Of a DNA stretch of 64,000 bases, positions 47,705 through 59,295 are shown piece by piece. Positions within the stretch are counted from its first letter, which is position 1. The number at the start of each line of letters is the position of its first letter. Both the position numbers and the translations under genes were made by a program. The notes beneath the pieces were generated by a model. That model saw only the letters and a list, made by a program, of their open reading frames with translations. It did no database searches and was not told where the DNA came from. Source of the DNA: Helichrysum umbraculigerum (taxonomy: Eukaryota; Streptophyta; Magnoliopsida; Asterales; Asteraceae); NCBI GenBank assembly GCA_949592205.1, contig CATIUR010000004.1:84233337-84297336 (forward strand), written 5' to 3'.

Positions 47705-48872
47705 CACTTAGAAATCTTGATCCATTCGTAAATCACTTTTTAGTGCTTTCAAGAATCAAAGTGAGTTTAAAGTATTCATTTAAACACAAGTATCATTTCA
47801 AAATAAAGATTTTATTTCAAAAATGTGATATTTGGCAAAAAGTCGACTTTTTTTGCCCACTTTAATTCCCAAATGTAACCAAAATCAAGTTTTGATCAAT
47901 AACAAAGCAAATGTATAAGTTACTTACATCATTCTAAGCATATAGCAACTAATAGCAACTTAACATAAGGAATTTAATCATCAATTAATCAAATATGAAC
48001 AATTAGGGCAAAATTAGCTAACTTTAAAAGATCAAACTCTCAAATCTTCCACTAATCATGCAATGTAAGCTTACAAATCAACTAACAATCAAACTAAGCA
48101 TAAGAAAACACCTAAATTTGTGCATTTAACCAACCATTTTTACCAAAAGTTCAAAACCCTAGCTTTTTCTGAGTTTGGAGAGATTTTGAGATTTAGGGTT
48201 TGAATCTTACCTTAATCTTGATGCAAATGAGTTAGAGGCTACATAATCATGAAATGGAGCAAGAATTTGAGCTTGATTTGGTCATCAATGGTGGAAAGTT
48301 GAATTTTTGGGGGTGTTTGGTTGTGGCCGTCGAACAAGAAGGAGGGGGAAGGAAGAAGGTTTTTGAATTTTATGATTTTTGCTATTTCTTAAATCCAAAA
48401 GTGCCTAAATACTTCCTTTTCTCCTTTTATTTTAATTAATTACTTATGTTAGTCATTAATTAATCAAAAAATAATTTTGGGGATTTAAAACTTTGGCTAA
48501 ATATTTTTAGCAAAAAGTTCAAAATTCTGCGCAGTACTGTGAGCGGTCAAAAAGAGTTTATTCAAAATTGCGAATCGATTAAACTTAAACTAAAGGAAGA
48601 AAAATATTTTTGGTCCAAAAATTTGAATCTTTGAAAACCTAACAATTTTAAAATTTTAAAACTTATAAAATTTTTAAATTTCAGAAATTGCGCAGATTTT
48701 TGCGGAGACAAAGTTTTTAGAGTTTTTGATATTTTTTAAAAGGAAACTAATTGTAATACCAATTAACTTAAACTAATTTAAAATTAATTTATTTGAAATT
48801 AAATTCTAAAAATTGGGTTGCCTCCCAACAAGCGCTTAGTTAAAGTCTTTAGCTCGACTTTCCAAAACAGTT
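47705..48872 (-). mobile_element. Spacer of E, proximal part
   Basis: Follows the ORF X stop on the minus strand. At 48811-48835 it holds the marker TTGGG / AGGCAA / CCCAA with GCGCTT in front of it. In C and D the same marker (CTTGGG / AGGCAC / CCCAAG) follows the integrase stop. So ORF X sits exactly where gag-pol should be. The remainder is AT-rich and noncoding. The plus-strand open frame at 48254 is not supported. Confidence 0.7.
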
Positions 48873-49584
48873 TTAATTTTTCAATTGCAAATGCTTAAAA
48901 GCATTTGGTGGTCTTGGGTCACGAAGAATATGACGAGGAATGAAATCAATTATGAGGGTTTTAATGACAGAGTCAACTAGGTCTGCAGGATTTAGATATA
49001 ATCGTTCGAATTCGCTGAGAAACCTACGTTCCTTTTTGCCTAAATCTAGAAGATTATCAACAAACCTATTAAATTCCTTCCTAACTTTCTTCTGGCTTGA
49101 AATTTCTACTCGTGTTCCTTTGTCTATATGATTAAGGTCGTGGAGAAGTTCATCTAGATTTTTCTGAAATTTCCGTTCTTCCTCTGAATCAGGATCTCCG
49201 GTTGTAGTGTGAACTGCTTCGGCGATGTCCATGATTAAAGATCTTTGAGATATAGTGAAAGGAAATTTAGACTGAGCGAAAAGTGAAGTGAGTTCAACGT
49301 GAATATTCTTTCTTTCGGCAAAGAAATCAGCTTCTAACTTATCGTCATCGGCTCCAGGAAATATCTCTAACAATGTTTTAATCATATAGGTGGCGGGGTC
49401 AACGAAGAATGGAATTTTTCCAGAAATGTTGAGAGGGATTGCGGGATCCTTTGAGATCCAGAACTTAAGCTCATATATCATAGCCGCAACATGACGATTA
49501 ATCAGGGTTTGTGAGACCAAGTGATAATCGGTGTTAGCGAATAGGTCCATTAGTAGGTCTATTATGGATATAAGCTTTCGTTCT
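48873..49584 (-). pseudogene. ORF X of element E, C-terminal part
   Basis: About 237 codons on the minus strand from the F junction to a TAA at 48873. Largely helical, charged sequence, for example ERKFQKNLDELLHDLNHID and ERRFLSEFERLYL. A motif SKFPFTISQRSLI near 49255 echoes FPFSVEQREVI in the other half, an internal repeat. No Gag, protease, RT, integrase or known domain is recognised. The frame is open across the F site once F and one GTTCT copy are left out: 739 + 707 nt = 482 codons including the stop. Confidence 0.7.
49580..49584. repeat. Target-site duplication of F, left copy
   Basis: GTTCT immediately before TGTAACACCC. It is repeated at 58424-58428. Confidence 0.9.
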
Positions 49585-49992
49585 TGTAACACCCCCAAAT
49601 TTAACAGTTTGCGGAAGCGAGTTTTGGGTGTTACTAATCAATAATCACAAGCACAAAGGATACAGTGAACGACTCTAAATGAGACGTTCGAAAAGTTATT
49701 ACATTAATACATAAGTAATTCAAAATACAAGCTCGAGTTTCGTGTAAATTCCTAGAGATTCTAATACATAACAACTAGTACCAAAGTAATGTAATAAAAT
49801 CTCCAAGCTTGTATATGCATTCGACTCGAGCTAAGTAAGCTTATCCTGCTGGGCATCCCTACTGATGCTGCGTACCTGAGAAGCATTACTAAAACGGTCA
49901 ACCAAAAGGTTGGTGAATCTCACATGTTTGTAAGTAAGTAAATAGTTTGAACACACAAGTAGTATTTGAAAATCATAAGCCAGCCAGTAAGT

Positions 49993-50211
49993 AACGATCA
50001 CAGGTCATGCTAATCGTTCACTTAAGTTTTGATAAGTGGGTGGTTGCAGGTCATGCTAACCGTTTGATACCCTTGCCATGAGCCACCATAGTTGAAGCTT
50101 AACGTACAGTAAATAATAGTACCCCCGTGAATGTTAATCCAAAAACATTCATATGAAACGAGTAAGAAACGCCCGTTTATACAGTAACGGTTCGTGGTAG
50201 TGCGTGCTACC
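49993..50211 (-). repeat. Hairpin cluster in the F LTR
   Basis: Consecutive local hairpins: AACGAT/ATCGTT (49993-50018); CACTTA/TAAGTG (50019-50038); GGTT/AACC (50042-50061); TGAATGTT/AACATTCA (50128-50151); and GGTAG/CTACC (50196-50211). The first and third share the loop core CAGGTCATGCTA. Same cluster in the right LTR from about 55795. It sits at the sense 3' (U5) side, as the cluster in LTR B does. Confidence 0.65.
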
Positions 50212-51041
50212 CCGGGCGGGGATTGTCAGTCCCATATGGATCCATATACTAAAACTCGCGCTTATCACATAACTAACAACTATGATTAAGAAGGCTTTCA
50301 TTGGATTAAACGAAACTCATGCAATTGGCGTATCCGTAATTCAGTAAAGTAAGTAAATCGTGGCAGTAAGTAAGTATGTGTGTTCATGTAAAACAGTAAT
50401 GCATCTCACCCCTGAGTAAAAACAGTAAAGTAGGGGCTGTAAGACTCACCTGAGTCTAGCAGATAATGCAGTAAGCAAGCAAAGTAGTATCCCGAACTAG
50501 CAACCCTTAGCGTCCTAATACGCATAAGGTTTAGTAAGTAAATGGAATACTTGTAAAGTATCCATGCTAGTTGTTCCCAAACTAGTTAATGTCCATTTGT
50601 TGTTTGTACGTTTGTATTTGTTTGTAAGTTGTAGTTTGTAGAAAAGTTGTACGGCCCGTTGGTATCGGTGTGTAATAATAATCTCGTATTATTATTATGT
50701 ATTCGTAGTAGTTGTACAGTTGTAAGGTATGCTCGTATAACTGTTGGTTTGTATCATAACGTGTATCATTTGCGTAAGTTCCAGTGGGTCTAATCCCCAA
50801 AGGGTACGAGTGAAATCTCGTATGTGTTCGAGTGTAAGCTCGTATTAGTTTGCGTGTGTGTGAGTGAAATCCCACGTTAAATTAAGTATAATCTTGTACG
50901 TACTCGAGTATTGGTGTATACTTCCAAAAGTATAGTATTTTCATGTATAAGTCGTATCGTATTTGATTTGGTTGTTGAAAAGTGGTTTTTAAACATTTAG
51001 AATGATTTTGGCCTCTGTTTTTAGGTTTTTGCGACACTATA

Positions 51042-51339
51042 TGCGACACAGCCCTTGTGTCACATGATTTATGCGACACAACCCTTGTGTCACATGGATG
51101 CAACTTAATGCGACACAATATGCGACACAACCCTTGTGTCACATGATTTATGCGACACAACCCTTGTGTCACATGGATGCAACTTAATGCGACACAATAT
51201 GCGACACAACCCTTGTGTCACATGATTTATGCGACACAACCCTTGTGTCACATGGATGCAACTTAATGCGACACAATATGCGACACAACCCTTGTGTCAC
51301 ATGGTTGCCATGCGACACAACATGTGACACAAGCCTTGT
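51042..51339 (-). repeat. 79-bp higher-order repeat of palindromic units
   Basis: 79-bp units start at 51042, 51121, 51200 and 51279 (last partial). Each holds two near-palindromes with arms TGCGACACAA and TTGTGTCACA around CCC, plus a lone TGCGACACAAT. In the sense (minus) RNA the one mismatch becomes a G-U pair. The right LTR copy is at about 56832-57148. Confidence 0.85.
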
Positions 51340-52504
51340 GTCACATGAAAGTTTGGTCCTATGCAACACAGCGGCTGACTTCGTTTTTAAGCTCGGTTTT
51401 GGGTCAAACGACCTCGGTTTGACCCGAAACTTTTACACAAGTTCTAAAATGACTAAATAACGTTAGAAAAATTATCGTTTCCTTTCGGGGGGCTCTCGAG
51501 ATGTCGGTTTTCATTTAACGTCACTAAAACTAAACATACGTTCACTAATCTATTTTTCTAGGAAAATGGGGGCGTTTTGGAGGTAAACCTTCTTCACGAA
51601 AGTTGTAGGCAACGGAAAAACGAAGATTTCATGTTTAGAGTATATTTGCTAGTTTCGATCGTACGATTTTATAAAAATTGCGAAAGGGGACTGTTTATAG
51701 TTTAGGTGTTCGGTTTATACTTTCGAGTTTTAAAAACGAGTTTTAACATATCATTTGGACATTATAAAGCTAGGGGAACATCATGGAAGCAAAATAAATG
51801 TAATCGGAAAGTTCGGAAGGTCGCCGGAAAACTTACAAAGTTGTCGAATCGAGAAACCGAAAAGATAGGATCGTAGCCCTCGTTGTGGTGATCACTTTGC
51901 TCCTTTTCTTTTTGTAATCCAAGCTCGTTTAGTGGGTGTTTTCTAGAGAGAGAGAGTGAGCCGAGATAGAGAGAGAGACTAGAGATTAGAGAGAGAGTTA
52001 AGAGAGGTTGAGTAAGGGTGTGTTTGTGTGCTTAAGTGATCTAAAGGGTGAGGGTTTGGCACCCCTCACCTTGACCGGTTTTGGTGGGGCCACCAAGGTG
52101 TGGTCTCACCACTTTTTGCTCCCTCGCGTTTGCGCTCCATGCGGTGTTCGTTTTCCCAGTCGTTTAAACGTTAAAATAATTTTGTACGCGATTAATTATA
52201 CATTTTAAAATACGAGATATTATTCGATAATTTAATTGAAGTATTTTAATAAAATACTTTGTTTTCAAGTTATACAATATAACTTTGTTTTGTTTTGTCG
52301 GTTGGTCGAGTTTTCGGAGAGTTCGGTAACGTTTTGATTAAAATGTACGTTTTCTTTATATTATAAACATAATATAAAATAATAGTTTGTGTAATTAAAT
52401 AATTCCACATTATTTAATAATTGTTTTACCAACGTCCGTATGTTTGTACAATTGTAGTTTTTATACGATTTGAATGAATCGTATACGTGTATATATATAT
52501 ATCA

Positions 52505-52506
<2 letters not shown>

Positions 52507-52570
<64 letters not shown>
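52507..52570. repeat. TA microsatellite in the F left LTR
   Basis: Run of about 32 TA units. The matching site in the right LTR (58306-58326) has about 10, so length changed after insertion. Confidence 0.9.
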
Positions 52571-52572
<2 letters not shown>

Positions 52573-52667
52573 TAAGTAACGTATTTAATCCTATTTCATA
52601 TTAAATACAAGTAGTAAACACGAAATTAGGAAAATTTTAAATTGGCCCTAAATTTGGGGTTGTTACA

Positions 52668-52813
52668 TTCTCCCCTTGTTAGAAGAATTTCGTCCCGAAA
52701 TTTGTTCGAAGTAGTAATCGGTATCGTTTGGGAAAATTTGTAAAGAGTATCGACCATTTGTCCACGGGACATGGTCAGTTGCGAATCAAGTGAAAGTGTT
52801 CGAGTTCCCGGTC
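52668..52813 (-). mobile_element. Polypurine end of F
   Basis: On the minus strand FRDEILLTRG-type coding remnant (the usual chromovirus Pol C-terminus) overlaps the tract AACAAGGGGAGAA directly before the LTR start. The text between here and gag is deletion-scarred. Confidence 0.65.
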
Positions 52814-54079
52814 TCAACCAGTGTGAGGTGTTTGGGAGGGAAGTTTGGTTGCTGCATTTAAAGTGCAAAACAAATTGCGCTGTCGGGATTCAAGTAGTCG
52901 GTCGTTTCCTAATCCTATTGTGTACTTAGGGTCTAGCAAAGTACATAGAACGCAAGGCAATATACATAAGTTGTTAAGCAGTTCGGGTAATCTAGAAATG
53001 TGCATACCCGGGTTGAGCAAATCACAAAGTCTCGGGTTCGGGTCATCCTCCCTAGCGTTAATTACATAAGCTCTTCCTTTCGCGAAGTTGGTTCCCGCCT
53101 TTACCTTTGGGCAGTCCTTTCTGAAGTGCCCTGTACCGTTGCACTCATAGCAGGTCTTGGGTGCAGCAGTATCGGTACCAGTAGGGTTGTTTCGGCAGTC
53201 CTTGGCCAGATGCCCGAATTTCTTGCATTTGGAGCAGGGACAGGTACCGTCATGATGACGACTACATTTGGAGCAGTAAGGCTTGCTCCCCTTGTAAGCC
53301 TTCGAGTCATCGGTATTAACGGTTGCAGGCTTTTTGTCAGAGGTAGGGTTGGATGAGTGGGGATTGGCTTCCCATTTGCGTTTGTTTGCAGATGGGGTAG
53401 GAGTTGGGCCACGGCGAACAGAGTTTGCCATCAGTTCATGAGCCATGCGAATGGCGTTCTGAATAGTACCCGGTATGGACGAAGTTACCAGGTCCTGAAG
53501 TCTGTCGGGGAGTCCATCGACGTACTTTTCGATCCTCTTGTACTCGGGATCAACCATGGATGGGCACAGAAGTGCCAGTTGGTGAAAGCGATTTGTGTAA
53601 CCGGTGATGTCGTCACCTTGCATTTTGTGGTTCCAAAATTCCACTTCTAGTTGTTTCAGTTCATCTCTTGGGCAGTACTCGCCCTTCAGCATATTCTTTT
53701 AGCTCATCCTACTGGAGTTTGTAAGCATTAGCGACGCTCACAGTCTGAGCGTATGTGTTCCACCAGGTAAGGGCAGTGTCAGCAAAGGTGCTGGCTGCAA
53801 ATTTGACTTTGTCCTCTTCCGTGCAGTTGCAAATGAGGAATACTGATTCGATTTTCTTGATCCAGCGTACCAGACCGATCGCTCCTTCAGTTCTGCGAAG
53901 CTCAAGGGTTTGCAGTTTTGGAAGTCCTTGTAGGTGCAGAGTTTTGGTGGTGGTGTATTGTTAGCCGTATCTTCGCTACCAGGAGTGGTTGCTCGGACAG
54001 CTAAGGCTTGGGCTACACTACGGGCAATCAGACCCGCAAGTTCGGCTTCACTAAGAGTGACCTGTCGTCGAGGAGGCAT
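52814..54079 (-). pseudogene. gag: Broken Gag of F with two CCHC knuckles
   Basis: Starts at ATG 54079 with MPPRRQVTLSEAELAGLIAR, a start commonly seen in Asteraceae chromovirus Gag. The frame shifts near 53900-53940, and a stop falls just upstream of 53700. The main Gag part resumes at 53692 (RDELKQLEVEFWNHKMQGDD, YTNRFHQLALLCPSM). Two zinc knuckles follow (CSKCKKFGHLAKDC and CYECNGTGHFRKDC). After GRAYVINARED the text should lead into a protease. Instead it runs into unrelated residues and stops at 52814, marking the pol deletion. Not translatable as one protein. Confidence 0.88.
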
Positions 54080-54409
54080 GTTCCTTGAAACAACAAATAA
54101 AGAACATGTGAGGGTTTGAACAAGAATTATGATTGTGGTGATTGAGTAAGTACAAAGGAACTACGCCAAAGCTTGACACGTTGATAGTTTAACAAAAGTA
54201 ATAAGATGGTTAATATTGAAGCATACGAGTTCAAAAGATTACAGGCGTTTACAGTTTACAAAAGTGTCGGGAGTTTGAACATCCGGACAAGCAAGATAAG
54301 TTACAAAATGTGATGGGATTTTAATATAACCATCGGATTAGCGGTCCTAACTAAGACCTATTACATACACGCCTAACTGCTATACACTACGGTCATAGTT
54401 ATCGTCGGC

Positions 54410-54850
54410 CTATTCTTGGTGTAGATTGTAGGGGTAGTAACGAGCTTCCAGCATATCTTGGTATCGTCGAAGAGTAGGATAAACCAAAGCATCTCCGATA
54501 GCTTGTAGGTACATCCATTTGATCCATGCTGTTACTCGTTGATTTAGATGAGTAGTTACTTCCTTCAAGTAGAGAACAGAGTCTCGGATTCGTTCAGGGA
54601 TGGACCTTTGCAGAATCCTTAACTCCATCTCGTAAGCTTTGCATTTCAGTTGCAGCTCCCAGTTACGGCCATCCAGATCTTCAGCATGCTCCCGTACTCT
54701 TTCGTACTCTTCAATGTCTACGAGTCCGAAATTGTGATTCTCAAGTCCTTCCACTGGGGCTATCTCTTCATCGAGATACGCGTACTGGATTTGCTCTTCA
54801 TTAATTTGTTCGTTGTCTTACGTGTAGTCACATGACGAGAAGTGTTCCAT
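54410..54850 (-). pseudogene. Leader ORF of F, upstream of gag
   Basis: On the minus strand an ATG at 54850 opens a frame of 146 codons that is interrupted by TAA at codon 11 (54818-54820). It is otherwise open to 54410. The product is charged and probably helical (IEEYERVREHAEDLDGRNW, ELRILQRSIPERIRDSVLYL). It lies between primer site and gag, where most chromoviruses have only leader. Not recognised. Confidence 0.5.
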
Positions 54851-55040
54851 TTCCAAATGAGTAGTTCTACAAAATGGCAGGGAAGGAGTTTCAGCCTTCG
54901 AAGGTATGTCGGTATTTGTGGATTCATAAAAGTTGAGTTAAGGATAGAACAACGAGAATAGAGTTGTCGTTTGTTTGATGTAAGTTGAAAAAATGAATTT
55001 CGCAGTAGTCGAGAGAGAGTATCGTATCGGGGAAAGAGGC

Positions 55041-55041
55041 C

Positions 55042-55108
<67 letters not shown>
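55041..55108. repeat. TA microsatellite in the F leader
   Basis: About 34 TA units between the leader ORF and the primer site. Confidence 0.9.
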
Positions 55109-55111
<3 letters not shown>

Positions 55112-55370
55112 ATAACCGCCTAGTGTGTGTCTAGCACAATCAAGTAAAAGTCCCGGTTCTCTCGAGGTCAGAGTCAGCTATTGTATTCCTGTTCAACATA
55201 ACCCCTTTCAGAACTCACATCATCTTCATTTAATTGTACATAGTTGATCAGGCTATGTTAAATTAAACTTGTATGATGTAATCCCTGAACCAGTTATAAC
55301 TAATGAGGAATACTGCCTAACGGTCATAGTCTAGGCCCACTAAATGCAACCTAGTTCACTATAACCTTAG

Positions 55371-55382
55371 GCTCTGATACCA
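55371..55382 (-). other. Primer-binding site of F
   Basis: Minus strand TGGTATCAGAGC, complement of initiator tRNA-Met, 3 nt inside the LTR. It fixes the element as minus-strand. Confidence 0.92.
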
Positions 55383-55385
55383 ATC

Positions 55386-58300
55386 TGTAACACCCCCAAA
55401 TTTAACAGTTTGCGGAAGCGAGTTTTGGGTGTTACTAATCAATAATCACAAGCACAAAGGATACAGTGAACGACTCTAAATGAGACGTTCGAAAAGTTAT
55501 TACATTAATACATAAGTAATTCAAAATACAAGCTCGAGTTTCGTGTAAATTCCTAGAGATTCTAATACATAACAACTAGTACCAAAGTAATGTAATAAAA
55601 TCTCCAAGCTTGTATATGCATGCGACTCGAGCTAAGTAAGCTTATCCTGCTGGGCATCCCTACTGATGCTGCGTACCTGAGAAGCATTACTAAAACGGTC
55701 AACCAAAAGGTTGGTGAATCTCACAGGTTTGTAAGTAAGTAAATAGTTTGAACACACAAGTAGTATTTGAAAATCATAAGCCAGCCAGTAAGTAACGATC
55801 ACAGGTCATGCTAATCGTTCACTTAAGTTTTGATAAGTGGGTGGTTGCAGGTCATGCTAACCGTTTGATACCCTTGCCATGAGCCACCATAGTTGAAGCT
55901 TAACGTACAGTAAATAATAGTACCCCCGTGAATGTTAATTTAAAAACATTCATATGAAACGAGTAAGAAACGCCCGTTTATACAGTAACGGTTAGTGGTA
56001 GTGCGTGCTACCCCGGGCGGGGATTGTCAGTCCCATATGGATCCATATACTAAAACTCGCGCTTATCACATAACTAACAACTATGATTAAGGAGGCTTTC
56101 ATTGGATTAAACGAAACTCATGCAATTGGCGTATCCGTAATTCAGTAAAGTAAGTAAATCGTGGCAGTAAGTAAGTACGTGTGTTCATGTAAAACAGTAA
56201 TGCATCTCACCCCTGAGTAAAAACAGTAAAGTAGGGGCTGTAAGACTCACCTGAGTCTAGCAGATAATGCAGTAAGCAAGCAAAGTAGTATCCCGAACTA
56301 GCAACCCTTAGCGTCCTAATACGCATAAGGTTTAGTAAGTAAATGGAATACTTGTAAAGTATCCATGCTAGTTGTTCCCAAACTAGTTAATGTCCATTTG
56401 TTGTTTGTACGTTTGTATTTGTTTGTAAGTTGTAGTTTGTAGAAAAGTTGTACGGCCCGTTGGTATCGGTGTGTAATAATAATCTCGTATTATTATTATG
56501 TATTCGTAGTAGTTGTACAGTTGTAAGGTATGCTCGTATAACTGTGTGTTTGTATCATAACGTGTATCATTTGCGTAAGTTCCAGTGGGTCTAATCCCCA
56601 AAGGGTACGAGTGAAATCTCGTATGTGTTCGAGTGTAAGCTCGTATTAGTTTGCGTGTGTGTGAGTGAAATCCCACGTTAAATTAAGTATAATCTTGTAC
56701 GTACTCGAGTATTGGTGTATACTTCCAAAAGTATAGTATTTTCATGTATAAGTCGTATCGTATTTGATTTGGTTGTTGAAAAGTGATTTTTAAACATTTA
56801 GAACGATTTTGACCTCTGTTTTTAGGTTTTTGCGACACTAAATGTGACACACCCCTTGTGTCACATGATTTATGCGACACAACCCTTGTGTCACATGGAT
56901 ACAACTTAATGCGACACAATATGCGACACAACCCTTGTGTCACATGATTTATGCGACACAACCCTTGTGTCACATGGATGCAACTTAATGCGACACAATA
57001 TGCGACACAACCCTTCTGTCACATGATTTATGCGACACAACCCTTGTGTCACATGGATGCAACTTAATGCGACACAATATGCGACACAACCCTTGTGTCA
57101 CATGGTTGCCATGCGACACAACATGTGACACAAGCCTTGTGTCACATGAAAGTTTGGTCCTATGCAACACAGCGGCTGACTTCGTTTTTAAACTCGGTTT
57201 TGGGTCAAACGACCTCGGTTTGACCCGAAACTTTTACACAAGTTCTAAAATGACTAAATAACGTTAGAAAAATTATCGTTTCGTTTCGGGGGGGGTCTCG
57301 AGATGTCGGTTTTCATTTAACGTCACTAATACTAAACATACGTTCACTAATCTATTTTTCTAGGAAAATGGGGGCGTTTTGGAGGTAAACCTTCTTCACG
57401 AAAGTTGTAGGCAACGGAAAAACGAAGATTTCATGTTTAGAGTATATCTGCTAGTTTCGATCGTACGATTTTATAAAAATTGCGAAAGGGGACTGTTTTT
57501 AGTTTAGGTGTTCGATTTATACTTTCGAGTTTTAAAAACGAGTTTTAACATATCATTTGGACATTATAAAGCTAGGGGAACATCATGGAAGCAAAATAAA
57601 TGTAATCGGAAAGTTTGGAAGGTCGCCGGAAAACTTACAAAGTTGTCGAATTGAGAAACCGAAAAGATAGGATCGTAGCCCTCGTTGTGGTGATCACTTT
57701 GCTCCTTTTCTTTTTGTAATCCAAGCTCGTTTAGTGGGTGTTTTCTAGAGAGAGAGAGTGAGCCGAGATAGAGAGAGAGACTAGAGATTAGAGAGAGAGT
57801 TGAGAGAGGTTGAGTAAGGGTGTGTTTGTGTGCTTAAGTGATCAAAAGGGTGAGGGTTTGGCACCCCTCACCTTGACCGGTTTTGGTGGGGCCACCAAGG
57901 TGTGGTCTCACCACTTTTTGCTCCCTCGCGTTTGCGCTCCGTGCGGTGTTCGTTTCCCCAGTCGTTTAAACGTTAAAATAATTTTGTACGCGATTAATTA
58001 TACATTTTAAAATACGAGATATTATTCGATAATTTAGTTGAAGTATTTTAATAAAATACTTTGTTTTCAAGTTATACAATATAACTTTGTTTTGTTTTGT
58101 CGGTTGGTCGAGTTTTCGGAGAGTTCGGTAACGTTTTGATTAAAATGTACGTTTTCTTTATATTATAAACATAATATAAAATAATAGTTTGTGTAATTAA
58201 ATAATTCCACATTATTTAATAATTGTTTTACCAACGTCCGTATGTTTGTACAATTGTAGTTTTTATACGATTTGAACGAATCGTATACGTGTATATATAT

Positions 58301-58423
58301 ATCACCTATATATATATATATATATAAGTAAGTAACGTATTTAATCCTATTTCATATTAAATACAAGTAGTAAACACGAAATTAGGAAAATTTTAAATTG
58401 GCCCTAAATTTGGGGTTGTTACA
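55386..58423 (-). repeat. Right LTR of F (5' LTR in sense)
   Basis: 3038 bp, same termini as the left LTR. Repeat array at 56832-57148, hairpin cluster from about 55795, short TA run at 58306-58326. Confidence 0.93.
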
Positions 58424-58428
58424 GTTCT
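58424..58428. repeat. Target-site duplication of F, right copy
   Basis: GTTCT, matching 49580-49584. It lies inside ORF X. Confidence 0.9.
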
Positions 58429-59162
58429 TCCTCTCTATATCGTGTGAAGATACCATCTTCCTTTTGGGTTGGAAGATAGTGGAGAATACCTATTTGATCA
58501 TCAATCCTACTAATGACTTCTCTTTGTTCAACTGAAAAAGGAAAGTCCGATGTATTGAGATGTCTGGCAAATGCCCTTCATACATCTAACCTCCTGTCAG
58601 GATCAAAAGAGTAACCAACATAGCGGACTTCTTCACTTTCTGGTATATCCTTATCAACAACACGGTATATGGTGTACGCAGGTTCTCGTACAATGTTTAT
58701 AAAAATTGGTGATTTTGGAGGGTATTCGTTAGCGTCTTCATTCCTTATGGGGATGCGTTCTTCAACGGGTGGAAAACGAAACGTTTGAAGATTCTCAGAG
58801 GTACCAACAAAATCAGGGAATTGAGAGAAATTTTCTAACGGGAATGAGATCTCAGGTACAGGTATAACCTGATAGCTTGGAATGCTTGAGATAGAAGTTG
58901 AGATCTTCTGCTGAGACTCATTGGATCCTAAGTCAAGATCTAAGAATTTCCCTAAGGTTCTAGAATCGTCGTCTGGGCTAGCGGAGATTTCTTCGGATGA
59001 AGTTGAAGATGAAGAGTAGAAGTCGGATTCCAGCTCTCGTTCTAGGCAGTCGAAGAACTCAGCGTCGTCCATGGCCATCATTTCTTCGGTCGTCTTGTGG
59101 GCGAATGGAGAAATGGGGCTAGAAGGCGGCGAATCATAGAAATATATTTTTTTATTATTCAT
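58424..59162 (-). pseudogene. ORF X of element E, N-terminal part
   Basis: Starts at ATG 59162, about 135 nt inside the primer site, where gag normally begins. The first 194 codons are acidic and Ser-rich (SSSSTSSEEISASPDDDSR). A TGA at 58578-58580 interrupts the frame, which then stays open to the F insertion at 58424. It ends in an acidic helix-like run. The protein is not recognised. It could be a highly diverged structural protein or an element-specific protein of a non-autonomous family. Confidence 0.7.
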
Positions 59163-59295
59163 TTTTATACTATTTAACTATATTATTCTAAGGCAGGTAA
59201 GTAACTTTCGGATAAGTTTGGGTGAACCTAAACGAAAAGGATCTCCTAACAGCTAAATTTATCTAATGAGGCTTCAGAATCGTAACGCTCTTCGA

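Larger units (their letters stand above)
49585..52667 (-). repeat. Left LTR of F (3' LTR in sense)
   Basis: 3083 bp, minus-strand termini TGTAACAACCCC and GGGTGTTACA. Closely matches 55386-58423. The main difference is a longer TA microsatellite (52507-52570). Contains a hairpin cluster (49993-50211) and a 79-bp repeat array (51042-51339). Confidence 0.93.
49585..58423 (-). mobile_element. Element F: chromovirus-type, gag-only, non-autonomous
   Basis: 8,839 bp, minus strand, with two LTRs of about 3.05 kb, a tRNA-iMet primer site (55371-55382), a leader ORF, a broken gag with two zinc knuckles and a polypurine end next to 52667. The internal region is only 2.7 kb. Protease, RT, RNase H and integrase are absent; the gag frame runs into unrelated text near 53010, consistent with an internal deletion. 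The ending (TTTCGGGACGAAATTCTTCT, then AAGGGGAGAA) is the Tekay/Del type. Confidence 0.9.

Noticed and set aside
51034..51345. CRISPR-like repeat array
   Set aside because: Plant LTR context, units contain no unique spacers, and the array is present in both LTRs of one element.
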